From Streptomyces sp. ICC1 (GTDB lineage: Bacteria; Actinomycetota; Actinomycetes; Streptomycetales; Streptomycetaceae): a stretch of DNA of 64,000 bases. A program made the position numbers and the translations under genes. The first letter of the stretch is position 1. Each line of letters opens with the position of its first letter. Positions 32,722 to 42,069 of the stretch are shown here, piece after piece. The notes under the pieces were generated by a model that worked only from the letters and a program-made list of their open reading frames with translations, was not told where the DNA came from and made no database searches. Location of the stretch: positions 2,942,267-3,006,266 of the forward strand of contig NZ_CP030287.1 in assembly GCF_003287935.1 (NCBI RefSeq). The letters run 5' to 3'.

Positions 32722-35028
32722 GTGACTACGGACGCCCCCGCATACCTGCCGCCCCGAACGGTCGCCACCGCTCCCGGGTGTCTGCCCCTGGTGGGGCACT
32801 CGCTGGCCCTGCTGCGCGACCCGATCGGCGTACTGCAGTCGATCCGACCCCTGGGCGACCTGGTGGAGATCCGGCTCGGCAACCTGTCCGTGTACGCCGT
32901 GAACTCGCCGGCGCTCCTGCGGGAGATGCTCGTGACAGACGCGGTCTCCTACGAGAAGGGACGCTACTTCCAGAAGTCCCGCCCCTTCCTCGGCAACGGA
33001 CTGCCCAACTCCGAGGGTGACTTCCACCGCCGCCAGCGCCGTCTGATGATCCCGGCGTTCCACCGAGAGAAGCTCAACTCCTACACCGGCGTCATGCGCC
33101 TGAGCGCCACCACGTACTCCGAGGCCTGGACACCGGACAGCACGATCGACGTGGCCTCCGAGATGTACGCGATCGGCAGCGAGGCCGTGGCCAAGGCCCT
33201 TTTCGGCAGCGCCCTGGGCAACGAGGAGGTGCGCCTCATCCGGCGCTGGCTGCCCACCTACGTGCACGAGTTGATGCGGCGTGTGGTCTCGCCCGTCGAC
33301 TGGCTGGACCGCCTCCCCACCCCTGGAAACCGCCGCTTCCGGGAGTCGGGCACCCAGTTGCGCAAGGTCGTCGACCGGCTGATCCGTGAGCGCCTCGCCG
33401 ACGGACGGCCCCGTGCGGACCTCCTCGGCATGCTGATGGCCGCCCGCGACTCCGACACGGGGGAACCGATGAGCCCGGACCAGCTCCACGACGAGGTCAT
33501 GACCGTCATGGCCGCCGGGATCGAGACCGCCTCGACCAGCCTGACCTGGCTCTTCCACGAAGTCGGCTCCCGGCCCGACATCGAGCGACGGCTCCACGCC
33601 GAACTCGACGAGGTCCTCGGATCGAGGCCCGTCACCTTCGAGGACCTGCCGAAGCTCGTCTTCACCCAGAACCTGGTCAGGGAGACGCTCCGGCTGCGCA
33701 GCCCGGCCTGGATCCTGATGCGCCAGCCCGCCCGCCCCGGCGTCGTCCTCGGCGGAGTGGAGATCCCCGCGGAAACCGAGCTCCTGTTCAGCCCGCTCAC
33801 CATCCACCGCGACCCCGGCCTGTACCCGGACCCCATGGAGTTCGACCCGGACCGGTGGCTGACCGCCGACCCGCGCGGCTGGGCCTTCCTGCCGTTCGGC
33901 GCAGGCCCCCGCAAGTGCATCGGCGACCACTTCGCCCTCACCGAGATGGCCACGGTCGTCGCCACCGTCGCCGCCCGCTGGCGCCTGGTCCCGCTCTCCG
34001 AGCAGCCGCCCCGCGAGGTGCCCGGGGCCGTACTGGTCCCGAGCCTGTTGCAGATGTCCCCGCAGCCCCGCGCCGCGCAGACCCGCAGCGGCGGCACGCG
34101 GAGCGACGCCGGCCTCCACCTCCCGTTCCCCGCACGGATCAGCCCCGACGCCGCACGCGCGGCCGCCGAACACCTGCAGTGGCCCCGGTCCTTCGGCCTC
34201 CTCCCCACCGACGCGGCCGCCGAGCGCCACGCCCGCGGCCACTACGCCGAACTCGCCGCCCGCTTCCACCCGGCCGCGACCGGGCCGGACCTGGCCCTGG
34301 GCGTCGACCAGATGAGCTGGTTCTTCTGCTTCGACGACGCCTTCGACGGCCCGGCCGGCGACGACCCCGGACAGGCCCGCACGGTGGTCGACGTGGTCGC
34401 CGCCGCCCTGGACCAGCACCCCGCCCCCGACGCACCACCGCTCGCCCGCGCCTTCCACGACCTCTGGCTGCGCAGCCGCGAGGGCATGTCACCGTCCTGG
34501 TGCGAGCGGGCCGCCGCGCACTGGCGGGCGTACCTCTACGGGCACGTCCAGGAAGCCACCAACCGGCAATCCGGCACCCTGCTCACCGTGGACGAGTACC
34601 TAGGACTGCGCCGCGACACCATCGGCGTGCAGCCCACGCTCGACCTCGCCGAACGGATCGGCCACTACGAACTGCCCGCCGCCCTCTTCGCCTCGGACAC
34701 CGTGACAGCTCTGCGCACCCTGGCCGCCGAGATCGACTCCCTCCACAACGACCTCTACTCGCTCTCCAAGGAGGAATCCGGTGCGGACCCGCACAACCTC
34801 CTGCTGATCCTCCAGCGCACGGACGGGGCGGACCGCGACGACGCCTCCACCAGCGTGCTGGGCATGCTGCACGCACGCATCGCACGCTTCCGCAGCCTCG
34901 AAAGCGAACTGCACGCCCCTGCCGGCATGGCCCTGGACCGCTACCTCCGCGACGCCCTGCACACGGTCATGCGCGGCCCCTACGACTGGGCACCACGATC
35001 CGGTCGCTACAGCACCAACCCGCTGTGA
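32722..35028 (+). CDS. Fused cytochrome P450-class I terpene synthase
   Basis: One uninterrupted 768-residue polypeptide. Residues 1-445 are a complete P450 resembling pentalenene-oxygenase-like enzymes: I-helix AGIETAS (265-271), ExxR E321-R324, FDPDRW, and heme loop FGAGPRKCIGDHF with Cys399. After a linker (LVPSLLQMSPQPRAAQTRSG) residues 465-768 are a class I terpene synthase: the metal motif DDAFD (538-542), the RRDTIG segment, the NSE triad NDLYSLSKE (N676, S680, E684) and the closing RY (762-763). All catalytic motifs of both halves are intact. It should cyclise a prenyl diphosphate (probably farnesyl) and oxidise the product. GTG 32722 follows GAGGA. No redox partner gene is adjacent. 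Confidence 0.92.
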   Translation: MTTDAPAYLPPRTVATAPGCLPLVGHSLALLRDPIGVLQSIRPLGDLVEIRLGNLSVYAVNSPALLREMLVTDAVSYEKGRYFQKSRPFLGNGLPNSEGDFHRRQRRLMIPAFHREKLNSYTGVMRLSATTYSEAWTPDSTIDVASEMYAIGSEAVAKALFGSALGNEEVRLIRRWLPTYVHELMRRVVSPVDWLDRLPTPGNRRFRESGTQLRKVVDRLIRERLADGRPRADLLGMLMAARDSDTGEPMSPDQLHDEVMTVMAAGIETASTSLTWLFHEVGSRPDIERRLHAELDEVLGSRPVTFEDLPKLVFTQNLVRETLRLRSPAWILMRQPARPGVVLGGVEIPAETELLFSPLTIHRDPGLYPDPMEFDPDRWLTADPRGWAFLPFGAGPRKCIGDHFALTEMATVVATVAARWRLVPLSEQPPREVPGAVLVPSLLQMSPQPRAAQTRSGGTRSDAGLHLPFPARISPDAARAAAEHLQWPRSFGLLPTDAAAERHARGHYAELAARFHPAATGPDLALGVDQMSWFFCFDDAFDGPAGDDPGQARTVVDVVAAALDQHPAPDAPPLARAFHDLWLRSREGMSPSWCERAAAHWRAYLYGHVQEATNRQSGTLLTVDEYLGLRRDTIGVQPTLDLAERIGHYELPAALFASDTVTALRTLAAEIDSLHNDLYSLSKEESGADPHNLLLILQRTDGADRDDASTSVLGMLHARIARFRSLESELHAPAGMALDRYLRDALHTVMRGPYDWAPRSGRYSTNPL

Positions 35029-35602
35029 TCACCGGGACGGTCCTGGACACCGCTCGCACGGATGGCGTGACGGTAGTGGCGCGGGACGCGCCGGTCGCGC
35101 GTAGCCCTCGGGTGTACGCCAGGCAGGTACGGCACAGCTTCGGCATCCCGAGGCAAGAGTCCACGAGCGTGGCAGCACATGACGAGGCGCCCCTTCCAAC
35201 CGCCGGTCCCCACTCAGGTGCACGACCTGCCACCAGCCCCCGCCCTGACCGAGGCTGAGGCATGGCTGGCATGGACCTCAAGACAGGTCGCACGCCGCGA
35301 CCCGACCAGCCGGCCCCACCCATGCCCCTACCCGCCTGGCCTGAACCCTCGCAGGCGCGGCGGGCACCAGGATCCGGACCGTTTCCGGACCAGTTGCCTC
35401 CAACGAACCGTACGCACCACAGTTTTCGCTGGTCAGCGTGGGTGCGATGACTGTACCTCCAGGAGACGAAGAACCTCCTGGTGAGTCACTCCCTCGACTG
35501 AAGGCCTGACCGGTTCAACGAGTGGGCGTGCCAGCCAGTAGACCGAGCTACCACAGGGGACACACCTGGGCCCCCAAACAGCGCCCTCGCCGGGTTTGAT
35601 GC
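35029..35602. other. Gap without a recognisable gene
   Basis: Between the terpene synthase and the integrase remnant I see no supported gene. Short frames on both strands lack ribosome binding sites and family resemblance. CCAGGAG...CTCCTGG around 35458-35480 is a 7-bp inverted repeat, and codon bias is absent from about 35400. It may be the eroded end of a mobile element. No tRNA or clear attachment site was found. Confidence 0.4.
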
Positions 35603-36286
35603 ATGGAGTGGGCGCCCGCTGGTCACCCCGCCGGGCATGGGGGCGCCCCCTGCTGGCGCGACCGCGGCGGCTTCAACACCGCGCTTCGTCGACTGCCCAC
35701 AACGTCGTGCGCCGGCCTCCGCGACATACGCACCGCCGGCGACGACCGGTTCCTCCTCATCGCCGACCTGATGAGCGGCTGCGGCATGCGCAACGGCGAG
35801 GCCTTCGCCGTGAACCTCAACAACCTGGTCGCCAGCGACATCTACCGCATCACCGAGCAGGTCAACCAGACCACCAAGACCTACGGCCGCCTCAAACACC
35901 GCAAAGCGACCGACTACCGCGACGTCCCTCTCCCGGCCCGCGTCCGGGAAACCATCGAGTGGTACGCGGACAAGCACGGCACGGTCGACGGCTACCTCCT
36001 CCGCCACCCCATGGACCCCACGAGGCCCTACCTGGCCTACTACCTCCAGAACCAGTGGCAGCGCGTCAAGCGCACAGATGAGGTCGACATCCCCGAGGGC
36101 ATGGTCATCTACAGCCTCCGCCACTTCTTCGCCTCGAACTGCCTCACCAACGGCATCCCCATCACCGACGTCGCCGAATGGATGGGCCACAAGAGCCTCG
36201 ACATCACCTTCAAGATCTACCGCCACCTCATGCCCGGCTCCATCGGCAAAGCCGCCAAAATCCTCGACGTCGGCCTGGCTGCGTGA
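35603..36286 (+). pseudogene. Tyrosine recombinase (integrase), N-terminally truncated
   Basis: The last 180 residues are a tyrosine recombinase catalytic domain. The first Arg is in LMSGCGMRNGEAF, Lys/His-containing HRKATDYRDVPLP follows, then SLRHFFASNCL, GHKSLD and the nucleophile in FKIYRHLMP. The SAM-like core-binding and arm-binding domains are missing. The first 50 residues of the open frame resemble nothing. It is a remnant of an integrative element and marks the left edge of the metal/sulfur island. It is probably inactive. Confidence 0.75.
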
Positions 36287-36420
36287 AGTAGTCGCCTTCG
36301 GCCACGCGCTCCACCTGGTGCGCCATCGGGAACTGCCCGCGCAGACCAGATGCCGGGCACCCCGGCTTCGCGAGACAGATCCCGCTGATACTCGAATGGT
36401 GATCTACGGAGGGGCATCCA

Positions 36421-37377
36421 GTGACGTGGTCGTCAGGGCTGTTGGGGTTCGCGGCCGGGCTGGTCATCTCGATGACGACCGCCCCGGTCGGGGTGTCCGG
36501 TGCGGTGTTCCTGCTGCCGGTTCAGGTCAGCGTCTTGGGAGTGCCCTCTCCGTCCGTGACGCCCACCAACCCTCTCTACAACGTGGTCGCCGGGCCGGGT
36601 GCGCTGCTGCGGCACGCCCGCAGTGGCCGGCTTGGCGGGCCACTGACCCGCCTGTTGCTGGTCGGTACCGTTCCCGGCGTGGTCGTAGGGGCCGCGATCC
36701 GGGTGTTCGCGGTCCCCGGTCCGACCGTCTTCCGCATGTTCATCGCGGCCCTGCTGCTTCCGCTCGGCGTCTGGCTGTGCGCCCGGACCATCCGACCGGC
36801 TACGGGACGACGAACGGCCAAGCCACCGTCCCCTCGGGCCACCGGCGCCCTGGCACTGGTGGTGGGAACGGTCGGCGGGATCTACGGCATCGGGGGCGGC
36901 CCCCTGCTCGGCCCGATCCTCGTCGGCCGCGGCGTACCGGTCTCCGAGGTCGCCCCCGCCGCCCTCGCGTCGACCTTCGTGACCTCCGTCGTCGGCGCCT
37001 CCACGTACGCCCTGCTGTCGCTGATCGCATCCGTCAGCGTCGACACCGCCCGGCGGTGGGCCGACGTCGACCGCTTCCCCACCTTCCGCGAGAGCACCCG
37101 GCGGATGGTCTCCGGCGAACACCTGGCGGCGTTCTGCGTCGAACTGGCCCAGGAGGCGGCCGACGAGGAGCCGCACACGTCAGCCCGCAACGGGTTCCCC
37201 GGCATCGTCACCGCAGTCACGCTCGGCAAGGTCTCCGCCCAAGTCGAGATCCAGGCCGGCCCCCACCGTGTCGTCTCCCTCCTCACCCGGGAAGCGGTGG
37301 AGGAACTGGGACTCGAGGCCGGCGTCCAGGCCGTGGCCCGGGTCAAGTCCACCAGCGTCCACATCGATCTGGGCTAA
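36421..37377 (+). CDS. Chimera: truncated TauE/SafE exporter joined to MerR-TOBE regulator
   Basis: A 318-residue frame in two unlike parts. Residues 1-200 are the N-terminal two thirds of a TauE/SafE membrane protein (LLGFAAGLVISMTTAPVGVSGAVFLLP, GGIYGIGGGPLLGPIL, ALASTFVTSVVGASTYALLS). From about 203 (SVDTARRWADVDRFPTF) it is a MerR-like HTH lacking its first helix, then a TOBE domain (FPGIVTAVTLGKVSAQVEIQAGPHRVVSLLTREAVEELG, in parts). HTH-TOBE proteins normally start about 15 residues earlier with their own Met. The in-frame join at about 37025 looks like a deletion scar. GTG 36421 follows GGAGGGG. Whether the product is made or useful is unknown. Confidence 0.75.
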   Translation: MTWSSGLLGFAAGLVISMTTAPVGVSGAVFLLPVQVSVLGVPSPSVTPTNPLYNVVAGPGALLRHARSGRLGGPLTRLLLVGTVPGVVVGAAIRVFAVPGPTVFRMFIAALLLPLGVWLCARTIRPATGRRTAKPPSPRATGALALVVGTVGGIYGIGGGPLLGPILVGRGVPVSEVAPAALASTFVTSVVGASTYALLSLIASVSVDTARRWADVDRFPTFRESTRRMVSGEHLAAFCVELAQEAADEEPHTSARNGFPGIVTAVTLGKVSAQVEIQAGPHRVVSLLTREAVEELGLEAGVQAVARVKSTSVHIDLG

Positions 37378-37487
37378 CGTCCCGGCACGGCAGACAGGCG
37401 CTCGAGGGGGCGCGGGCGCGCACGGCATCGTCGCAGCGTGCTCCTGTGATCAGGGACTCACGCCCTTGGCCGAAAGCGGAGCGCAGG

Positions 37488-37645
37488 GTAGCGTCACGGC
37501 GACATTTAGACATAGCGACGACGGCGAGACGGAAGTCCGGTGTGAATCCGGCATGGTCGCGCCACTGTGTGCTGCGGTGACATCCTCCGGGGTGGCATCG
37601 CGGCGAGTCAGACCCGAGGACCGTCGTCCTGCACCACCGTATGGG
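37488..37645 (+). promoter_or_regulatory. Cobalamin riboswitch
   Basis: The leader contains the hallmark B12-box region GGAAGTCCGGTGTGAATCC followed by GGCATGGTCGCGCCACTGT. The later GAGTCAGACCCGAGGA segment closes the core. The order and the downstream cbtB start fit the B12 riboswitches that switch off actinobacterial cobalt uptake genes when adenosylcobalamin is plentiful. Borders are approximate. Confidence 0.88.
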
Positions 37646-37672
37646 ACGCGTGTTCCCCGAGGAGGTTCCATC

Positions 37673-37900
37673 ATGGCCGAGGCTGTCGCTTCCGCTGCCA
37701 TACCCACCCCTTCCGACTCCCTGTCGGCCCCGCTGCCCGTGCGCGCCGTACTGCCCTGGGCGGTCTTCGTCGGCCTCTTGATGCTCGTCGCCCTGTACTT
37801 CGTCGGTGCCGAACAGGGCGCCACGGCCGTGTTCTCCGGTGAAGGCGTGCACGAGTGGGTGCACGACGGTCGTCATCTGCTCGGCTTCCCCTGCCACTGA
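37673..37900 (+). CDS. cbtB: CbtB cobalt transporter subunit
   Basis: A 75-residue protein with one TM helix (AVLPWAVFVGLLMLVALYFVGAEQG) and the conserved His-rich C terminus EGVHEWVHDGRHLLGFPCH, which is the CbtB signature. GAGGAGG precedes ATG 37673. It is the first gene after the cobalamin riboswitch and forms an operon with cbtA. The His cluster is the likely cobalt-binding end. Confidence 0.93.
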   Translation: MAEAVASAAIPTPSDSLSAPLPVRAVLPWAVFVGLLMLVALYFVGAEQGATAVFSGEGVHEWVHDGRHLLGFPCH

Positions 37901-37911
37901 GAGGCACGCAC

Positions 37912-38760
37912 ATGTACGCCTCTACTGTCAGAGGACTGCTGGTCCGCGGCATGCTCGCGGGTCTGATCGCCGGACTGTTCGCCTTCGCCGTCGCCTACGT
38001 GGTGGGTGAGCCCCCGGTACGGGGTTCCATCGCTGTGGAGGAGGCCCAGGCCGCTCAGGAGGCTCAGGCCGACCCCGCCGCGGCTGCCCAGAGCTCGCAT
38101 GCCGGACACGGCGCCGCCGCTCCGGCCGAGGCTGCGGACGAGGAGGAAGAACTGGTCAGCCGGCCGGTCCAGTCGACCGTCGGCCTGGCCACCGGCGTTC
38201 TGGTCTACGGGGTCGCGCTGGGTGGCGTCGCCTCCCTGGCGTTCTCCTTCGCCCTTGGCCGCGTGGGCAAGTTCAGCCCGCGCGCGACGGCGGCGCTCAC
38301 CGCGGCGGGGGCCTTCGCGACCGTCTACCTGGTGCCGTTCCTGAAGTACCCGGCCACCCCGCCGGCCGTCGGCAACCCGGACACCATCGGGCAGCGCACC
38401 ACGCTGTTCTTCCTGATGATCCTGCTCAGCGTCCTGCTCGGCCTCGGCGCGATCATCGCGGGCCGGCGGCTGGCTCCGCGCCTGGGCAACTGGAACGCGA
38501 CGCTGACCGCCGGTGGCGGCTTCGTCGTTGCCGCTGCGATCGCGTTCGTCTTCCTGCCGGCGAACGACGACGCGGTCAAGCCCGGTTTCCCCGCAGCCCT
38601 GTTGTGGGAGTTCCGGGTCGCCTCGCTGGCCGTCCAGGTCGTATTGTGGCTCGTGTTCGCGATCGTCTTCGGAGTCCTGGCCCAACGACTCCTGGCCACG
38701 CGGGCCGTGGGCGCCGACGCGGAGGCGACAGCGCAGCGCGAAGCGCCCGTACTCAGCTGA
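37912..38760 (+). CDS. cbtA: CbtA cobalt transporter membrane subunit
   Basis: A 282-residue polytopic protein of the CbtA family. An N-terminal TM (LLVRGMLAGLIAGLFAFAVAYVVGEPP) is followed by an acidic, Ala-rich loop containing SSHAGHG. Then come the conserved QSTVGLATGVLVYGVALGGV block, VPFLKYPATPPAVGNPDTI, and three further TM helices. CbtAB is a predicted B12-regulated cobalt uptake system. GAGAGG precedes the ATG 12 bp after cbtB. Confidence 0.93.
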   Translation: MYASTVRGLLVRGMLAGLIAGLFAFAVAYVVGEPPVRGSIAVEEAQAAQEAQADPAAAAQSSHAGHGAAAPAEAADEEEELVSRPVQSTVGLATGVLVYGVALGGVASLAFSFALGRVGKFSPRATAALTAAGAFATVYLVPFLKYPATPPAVGNPDTIGQRTTLFFLMILLSVLLGLGAIIAGRRLAPRLGNWNATLTAGGGFVVAAAIAFVFLPANDDAVKPGFPAALLWEFRVASLAVQVVLWLVFAIVFGVLAQRLLATRAVGADAEATAQREAPVLS

Positions 38761-38784
38761 CTTCGCACCCCGTGCCTGTGTACG

Positions 38785-38822
38785 ACGGCCCCGCTCCCTC
38801 CACGTGGAGGGGGCGGGGCCGT
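38785..38822. terminator. Bidirectional terminator after cbtA
   Basis: ACGGCCCCGC and GCGGGGCCGT form the base of a long stem whose inner part TCCCTCCACGTGGAGGG is nearly self-complementary. It lies between cbtA and the convergent MFS gene and is followed by TTCGCTTTCC on the plus strand. Confidence 0.85.
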
Positions 38823-38836
38823 TCGCTTTCCGCCGC

Positions 38837-40093
38837 TCAGGCCGGGGCGAGCACACGTGCCTGGGGCGTGAGGCGTCCGGTCCGGGCCAGGACGGCGACG
38901 GCGGCCGCGCAGCCCAGCCCGGTCGCGGTGAGGGCGAGCCAGGTGATCCACAGGGCCTGATGGCGGACGGCGAAGTCCCACAGTGCGCCGGTGACCAGGT
39001 TGCCGAGGGTGATGCCGAGGCCGGAGACGGTGTTGTAGAGCCCGTAGTGGGTGGCGACCAGGCGGTCGCCGGACAGAGCCACGACGGTGTCCATCTCGAA
39101 CGGGTAGACGATGGCGCTGCCCACGGCGAGGAGCACCACTGCCGCCGTCAAAGAGACCAGCGACAGGTACGGAGCTCTGGACGGGGTGAACACCAGCGGG
39201 AGAAAGGCCACTCCCATGGCGGCCAGCCCACGGACCAGGGCCTGCCGCGGGGTCCAGCGGCGTTTCGCCCAGCCCGTCAGCCGGAGTTGCCCAGCCACGG
39301 CGACAGCCGCCGATACGACGAACAGGCCGCTGGTGGCCCGGGTTCCCGCCACATCACCGAGGGCGTCTGCCGCGGCCAGCGGCAGGGCGAGGTACACCTG
39401 GAAGGTCAGGACGTAGGAGCCGATCATCGCGATCGAGAAGAGCAGGAACGGCCGGTTGGCCACGACGGTCCGCCACTGCGCGAGTACGCCCTCCGGCGAG
39501 TCGGCCGCGGCGGCATTGCCTCCGCGGTCGGGCAGAGCCCGCCATTGCAACAAGGTCAGCGCGGCGAAGATGAGGGCCGACGCCGCGCAGACCGCCCGGA
39601 AGTCCGCCGCCAGGAGTGCGAGTCCGACGAGCGGGCCGAGGAGCATGCCGGCCTGGTAGTAGACGTTGAAGGTGGCGAAGGCGTCCACGCGCCGGTCCCC
39701 CGCCTCGGCGGCGAGGTAGGCCCGCACGGCCGGGTTGAAGAGGGCGCCGGCGAATCCGGTGGCGGCGGAGGCGACGATGAGGGCCGGCAGGGTGTCGACC
39801 CAGCCGAGCAGTCCGAATCCGAGGGTGCGGAGCAGGCAGCCGGCCATGATCGGGGCCCTGTAGCCGTAGCGGTCCGCGAGGGTGCCACCGATGAGGAACA
39901 TGCCCTGCTGGGAGAGGTTGCGTACGCCGAGCACCAGGCCGACGGCCCAGGCGGCCAGGCCGAGGCCGCCTGCGAGGTGGGCGGCCAGGTAGGGCATGAG
40001 CATGTAGAAGGCGAGGTTGATGGCGAACTGGTTGGCCATCAGAAGGCGTACCGCGGGTGGGAAGGAGGCGGTCTGCCGCCACAGCGCCTTCAT
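38837..40093 (-). CDS. MFS exporter
   Basis: A 418-residue major facilitator with 12 TM segments. The loop 2-3 motif is [20 protein letters not shown] and TM5 has [25 protein letters not shown]. It overlaps the cysteine synthase-like gene by 4 bp, so the exporter probably removes or takes up the product or substrate of that enzyme. Substrate unknown; the family resembles drug/metabolite exporters. Confidence 0.9.
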   Translation of the reverse strand: MKALWRQTASFPPAVRLLMANQFAINLAFYMLMPYLAAHLAGGLGLAAWAVGLVLGVRNLSQQGMFLIGGTLADRYGYRAPIMAGCLLRTLGFGLLGWVDTLPALIVASAATGFAGALFNPAVRAYLAAEAGDRRVDAFATFNVYYQAGMLLGPLVGLALLAADFRAVCAASALIFAALTLLQWRALPDRGGNAAAADSPEGVLAQWRTVVANRPFLLFSIAMIGSYVLTFQVYLALPLAAADALGDVAGTRATSGLFVVSAAVAVAGQLRLTGWAKRRWTPRQALVRGLAAMGVAFLPLVFTPSRAPYLSLVSLTAAVVLLAVGSAIVYPFEMDTVVALSGDRLVATHYGLYNTVSGLGITLGNLVTGALWDFAVRHQALWITWLALTATGLGCAAAVAVLARTGRLTPQARVLAPA

Positions 40094-41229
40094 CGGGACG
40101 CTCCGGCCGACTCGCCCCGGCGGGTGGCGCCGAGGGGATCGAGGACGGTGGTGCACCGGGTCCAGCGGGTGATCGTCTTCTCGCCCTGGTAGGTGACCTC
40201 CTCGGGGTCGTCGGCGGGCCGGTGGTCCAGGAGGTCGTGCGCGACGCAGTACGCGTCGTCGAAGACGGTGCCGACGTAGCGCTGGGGTCCGTCGGGGAAG
40301 ACGGCGACGATCCTCGATTCGGCGGGCATGGTCTTGGCCAGCCAGCGGGCGGTGAGGCCGACCGCGCCGACGCTCCAGCCGCCGCTCGCGTAGCGGTTGC
40401 GGGCGAGTGCGCGGGCCGACCAGACCGCTTCGGCGGCGGAGACCCAGTGGACCTCGTCGAACAAGTCGTAGGCGACGTTGCCGGGGAAGATGCTGCTGCC
40501 CAGTCCGCGCATCAGGCGGGGCGCGGCCGGCTGGCCGAAGATCGTGGAGCCGGTGGTGTCCACGCCCACCACCCGCAGGTCGGGGAAGAAATCGCGCAGG
40601 ACGGAGGCGATGCCGGCGGAGTGTCCGCCGGTGCCCACGCTCACGACGAGGGCGTCGATCCGGCCGAGCTGGGCGACGAGTTCGTGGGCCAGCGGCCGGT
40701 ACGCGGTCACGTTGTCGGGGTTGTTGTACTGGTCTGGGCACCAGGAGCCCGGATCGGCGGCGAGGAGTTCTTCCACCCGCTGCCGACGCGCCTGCTGCCA
40801 GCCGCCTACCGGGTGCGGAGCGTCGACCAGCTCGACGTCGGCCCCGTAGGCGGTGAGCAGGCCGGTCATCAGCGGCTCCATGCCGGGGTCGGTGACGACG
40901 GTGACGGGATGGCCGAAGGTCACTCCGGCCAGAGCCAGACCCAGGCCGAGTGTTCCCGAGCTGGACTCGACGATCCGTGCGCCGGGGCGGAGTTCACCGC
41001 GTTCGCGGGCGGCCTGAACCATGTACAGGGCGGTACGGTCCTTGATCCCGCCGGGATTGCAGCCTTCGAGCTTGGCCCAGAATCCCCGCCCGGCGGCGGT
41101 GAACGGCTCACCCACCCACAGGGTGGGCGTGTTGCCGACCAGGCCGGCGGGGGTGAGCGTGGGGCGCTTGGTCTCGGCCAGGAGTTGGGCGGGCGAGGCG
41201 GAAAGGGTGAACGGAGCAGAGGAGTTCAT
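40090..41229 (-). CDS. PLP-dependent cysteine synthase-like enzyme
   Basis: A 379-residue fold-type II PLP enzyme of the cysteine synthase/CBS family. The PLP lysine lies in [13 protein letters not shown], the substrate loop is [12 protein letters not shown] (canonical TSGN replaced by SSGT), and the phosphate loop is [11 protein letters not shown]. Gly-rich and C-terminal elements are complete, with a 50-residue tail ([17 protein letters not shown]). The changed substrate loop argues against ordinary O-acetylserine sulfhydrylase. A beta-replacement enzyme for a special amino acid is possible. AGGGAGAAG precedes ATG 41229. It is coupled to the MFS exporter. Confidence 0.88.
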   Translation of the reverse strand: MNSSAPFTLSASPAQLLAETKRPTLTPAGLVGNTPTLWVGEPFTAAGRGFWAKLEGCNPGGIKDRTALYMVQAARERGELRPGARIVESSSGTLGLGLALAGVTFGHPVTVVTDPGMEPLMTGLLTAYGADVELVDAPHPVGGWQQARRQRVEELLAADPGSWCPDQYNNPDNVTAYRPLAHELVAQLGRIDALVVSVGTGGHSAGIASVLRDFFPDLRVVGVDTTGSTIFGQPAAPRLMRGLGSSIFPGNVAYDLFDEVHWVSAAEAVWSARALARNRYASGGWSVGAVGLTARWLAKTMPAESRIVAVFPDGPQRYVGTVFDDAYCVAHDLLDHRPADDPEEVTYQGEKTITRWTRCTTVLDPLGATRRGESAGASR

Positions 41230-41362
41230 GACGTGCTTCTCCCTCGGCCGGGGCGCGTGCGAAGGCGCGCGGGCGGCCGTGCTGGGGTGTCCGGGGGCTG
41301 ATCGGGAGAGCCGCGGCAGCAGGCAAGTGCACCCACCGCATCAGGCGCGGCTCAGCCTCCGA

Positions 41363-41821
41363 TCAGGTCCGCCATACACCGAGCAGCGCCCGGTCTCCCC
41401 TCACAACACCCGGGCCGCCGACCACCCCCGGCGGATGGCCGCCCCCGAACCCGAGCGGCGCCGCGGCCGGCACCGACTCGAGGGTCGTCGGAGAGCCGTC
41501 GACCGCGGTCACCGGCGCCGCAACGTCGCGAGGGGCCCGCAGGGTGGGTTCATCCGCGTCCACACATCCGCTGGCGTCGCCGTCAGTCGGGCCCATCTGT
41601 GCTGCGCCGAACCGCTCGGAGGGTACGAAGGCCGATCCGCAGCCCGGCGAGGCCGCAGCCTCCGCCGACAGGGTGTCTACGCGAGCCGAGTCCGGGGACA
41701 TCGGCCCATGAGCGCAGAGCAGCAGATGCAGGAGGGCAGCCAGGGCTAGCGTCAACACCGCCCCGCTCCACGACACAGGGCGTCGGCTGCCCCCGCGTAC
41801 CGCCCTGATCACCATGAACAC
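41363..41821 (-). CDS. Hypothetical exported or membrane-anchored protein
   Basis: A 152-residue frame with one N-terminal TM or signal segment (SGAVLTLALAALLHLLLCAHGP) followed by an Ala/Pro/Gly-rich, low-complexity tail with two Cys. It resembles the short DUF6153-type proteins found beside Streptomyces copper genes. The start is weakly supported (ATG 41821 or 41815, no clear ribosome binding site; the upstream DNA is unusually AT-rich). Function unknown. Confidence 0.45.
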   Translation of the reverse strand: MFMVIRAVRGGSRRPVSWSGAVLTLALAALLHLLLCAHGPMSPDSARVDTLSAEAAASPGCGSAFVPSERFGAAQMGPTDGDASGCVDADEPTLRAPRDVAAPVTAVDGSPTTLESVPAAAPLGFGGGHPPGVVGGPGVVRGDRALLGVWRT

Positions 41822-42069
41822 AAACAGTAATCAAACCAGCACATAAAGTTCCCGTCAGGCGGTGCTCCACCCGCCGTCCCGGCAGCGCCCAGAGCGGCAG
41901 ACCCCATGGGAACAGCGGGAAGCACCCCGCTCGCGTGCGCGCTGGTCCCCGGGCAAGACGAATCACGCGATACGTCAGATCGGGTGGAACTTGGCCCCGA
42001 GTAGCCCTCTCGACGGGGCCGGGTGATGACCCGCCTCAACCGGTCCGGGAGAACGAGCGGTCCGTTGCA

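Noticed and set aside
35457..35560. Possible tRNA or attachment site near the integrase remnant
   Set aside because: A GGTTCAA-like T-loop string is present but no cloverleaf can be folded and no acceptor stem or direct repeat supports it.
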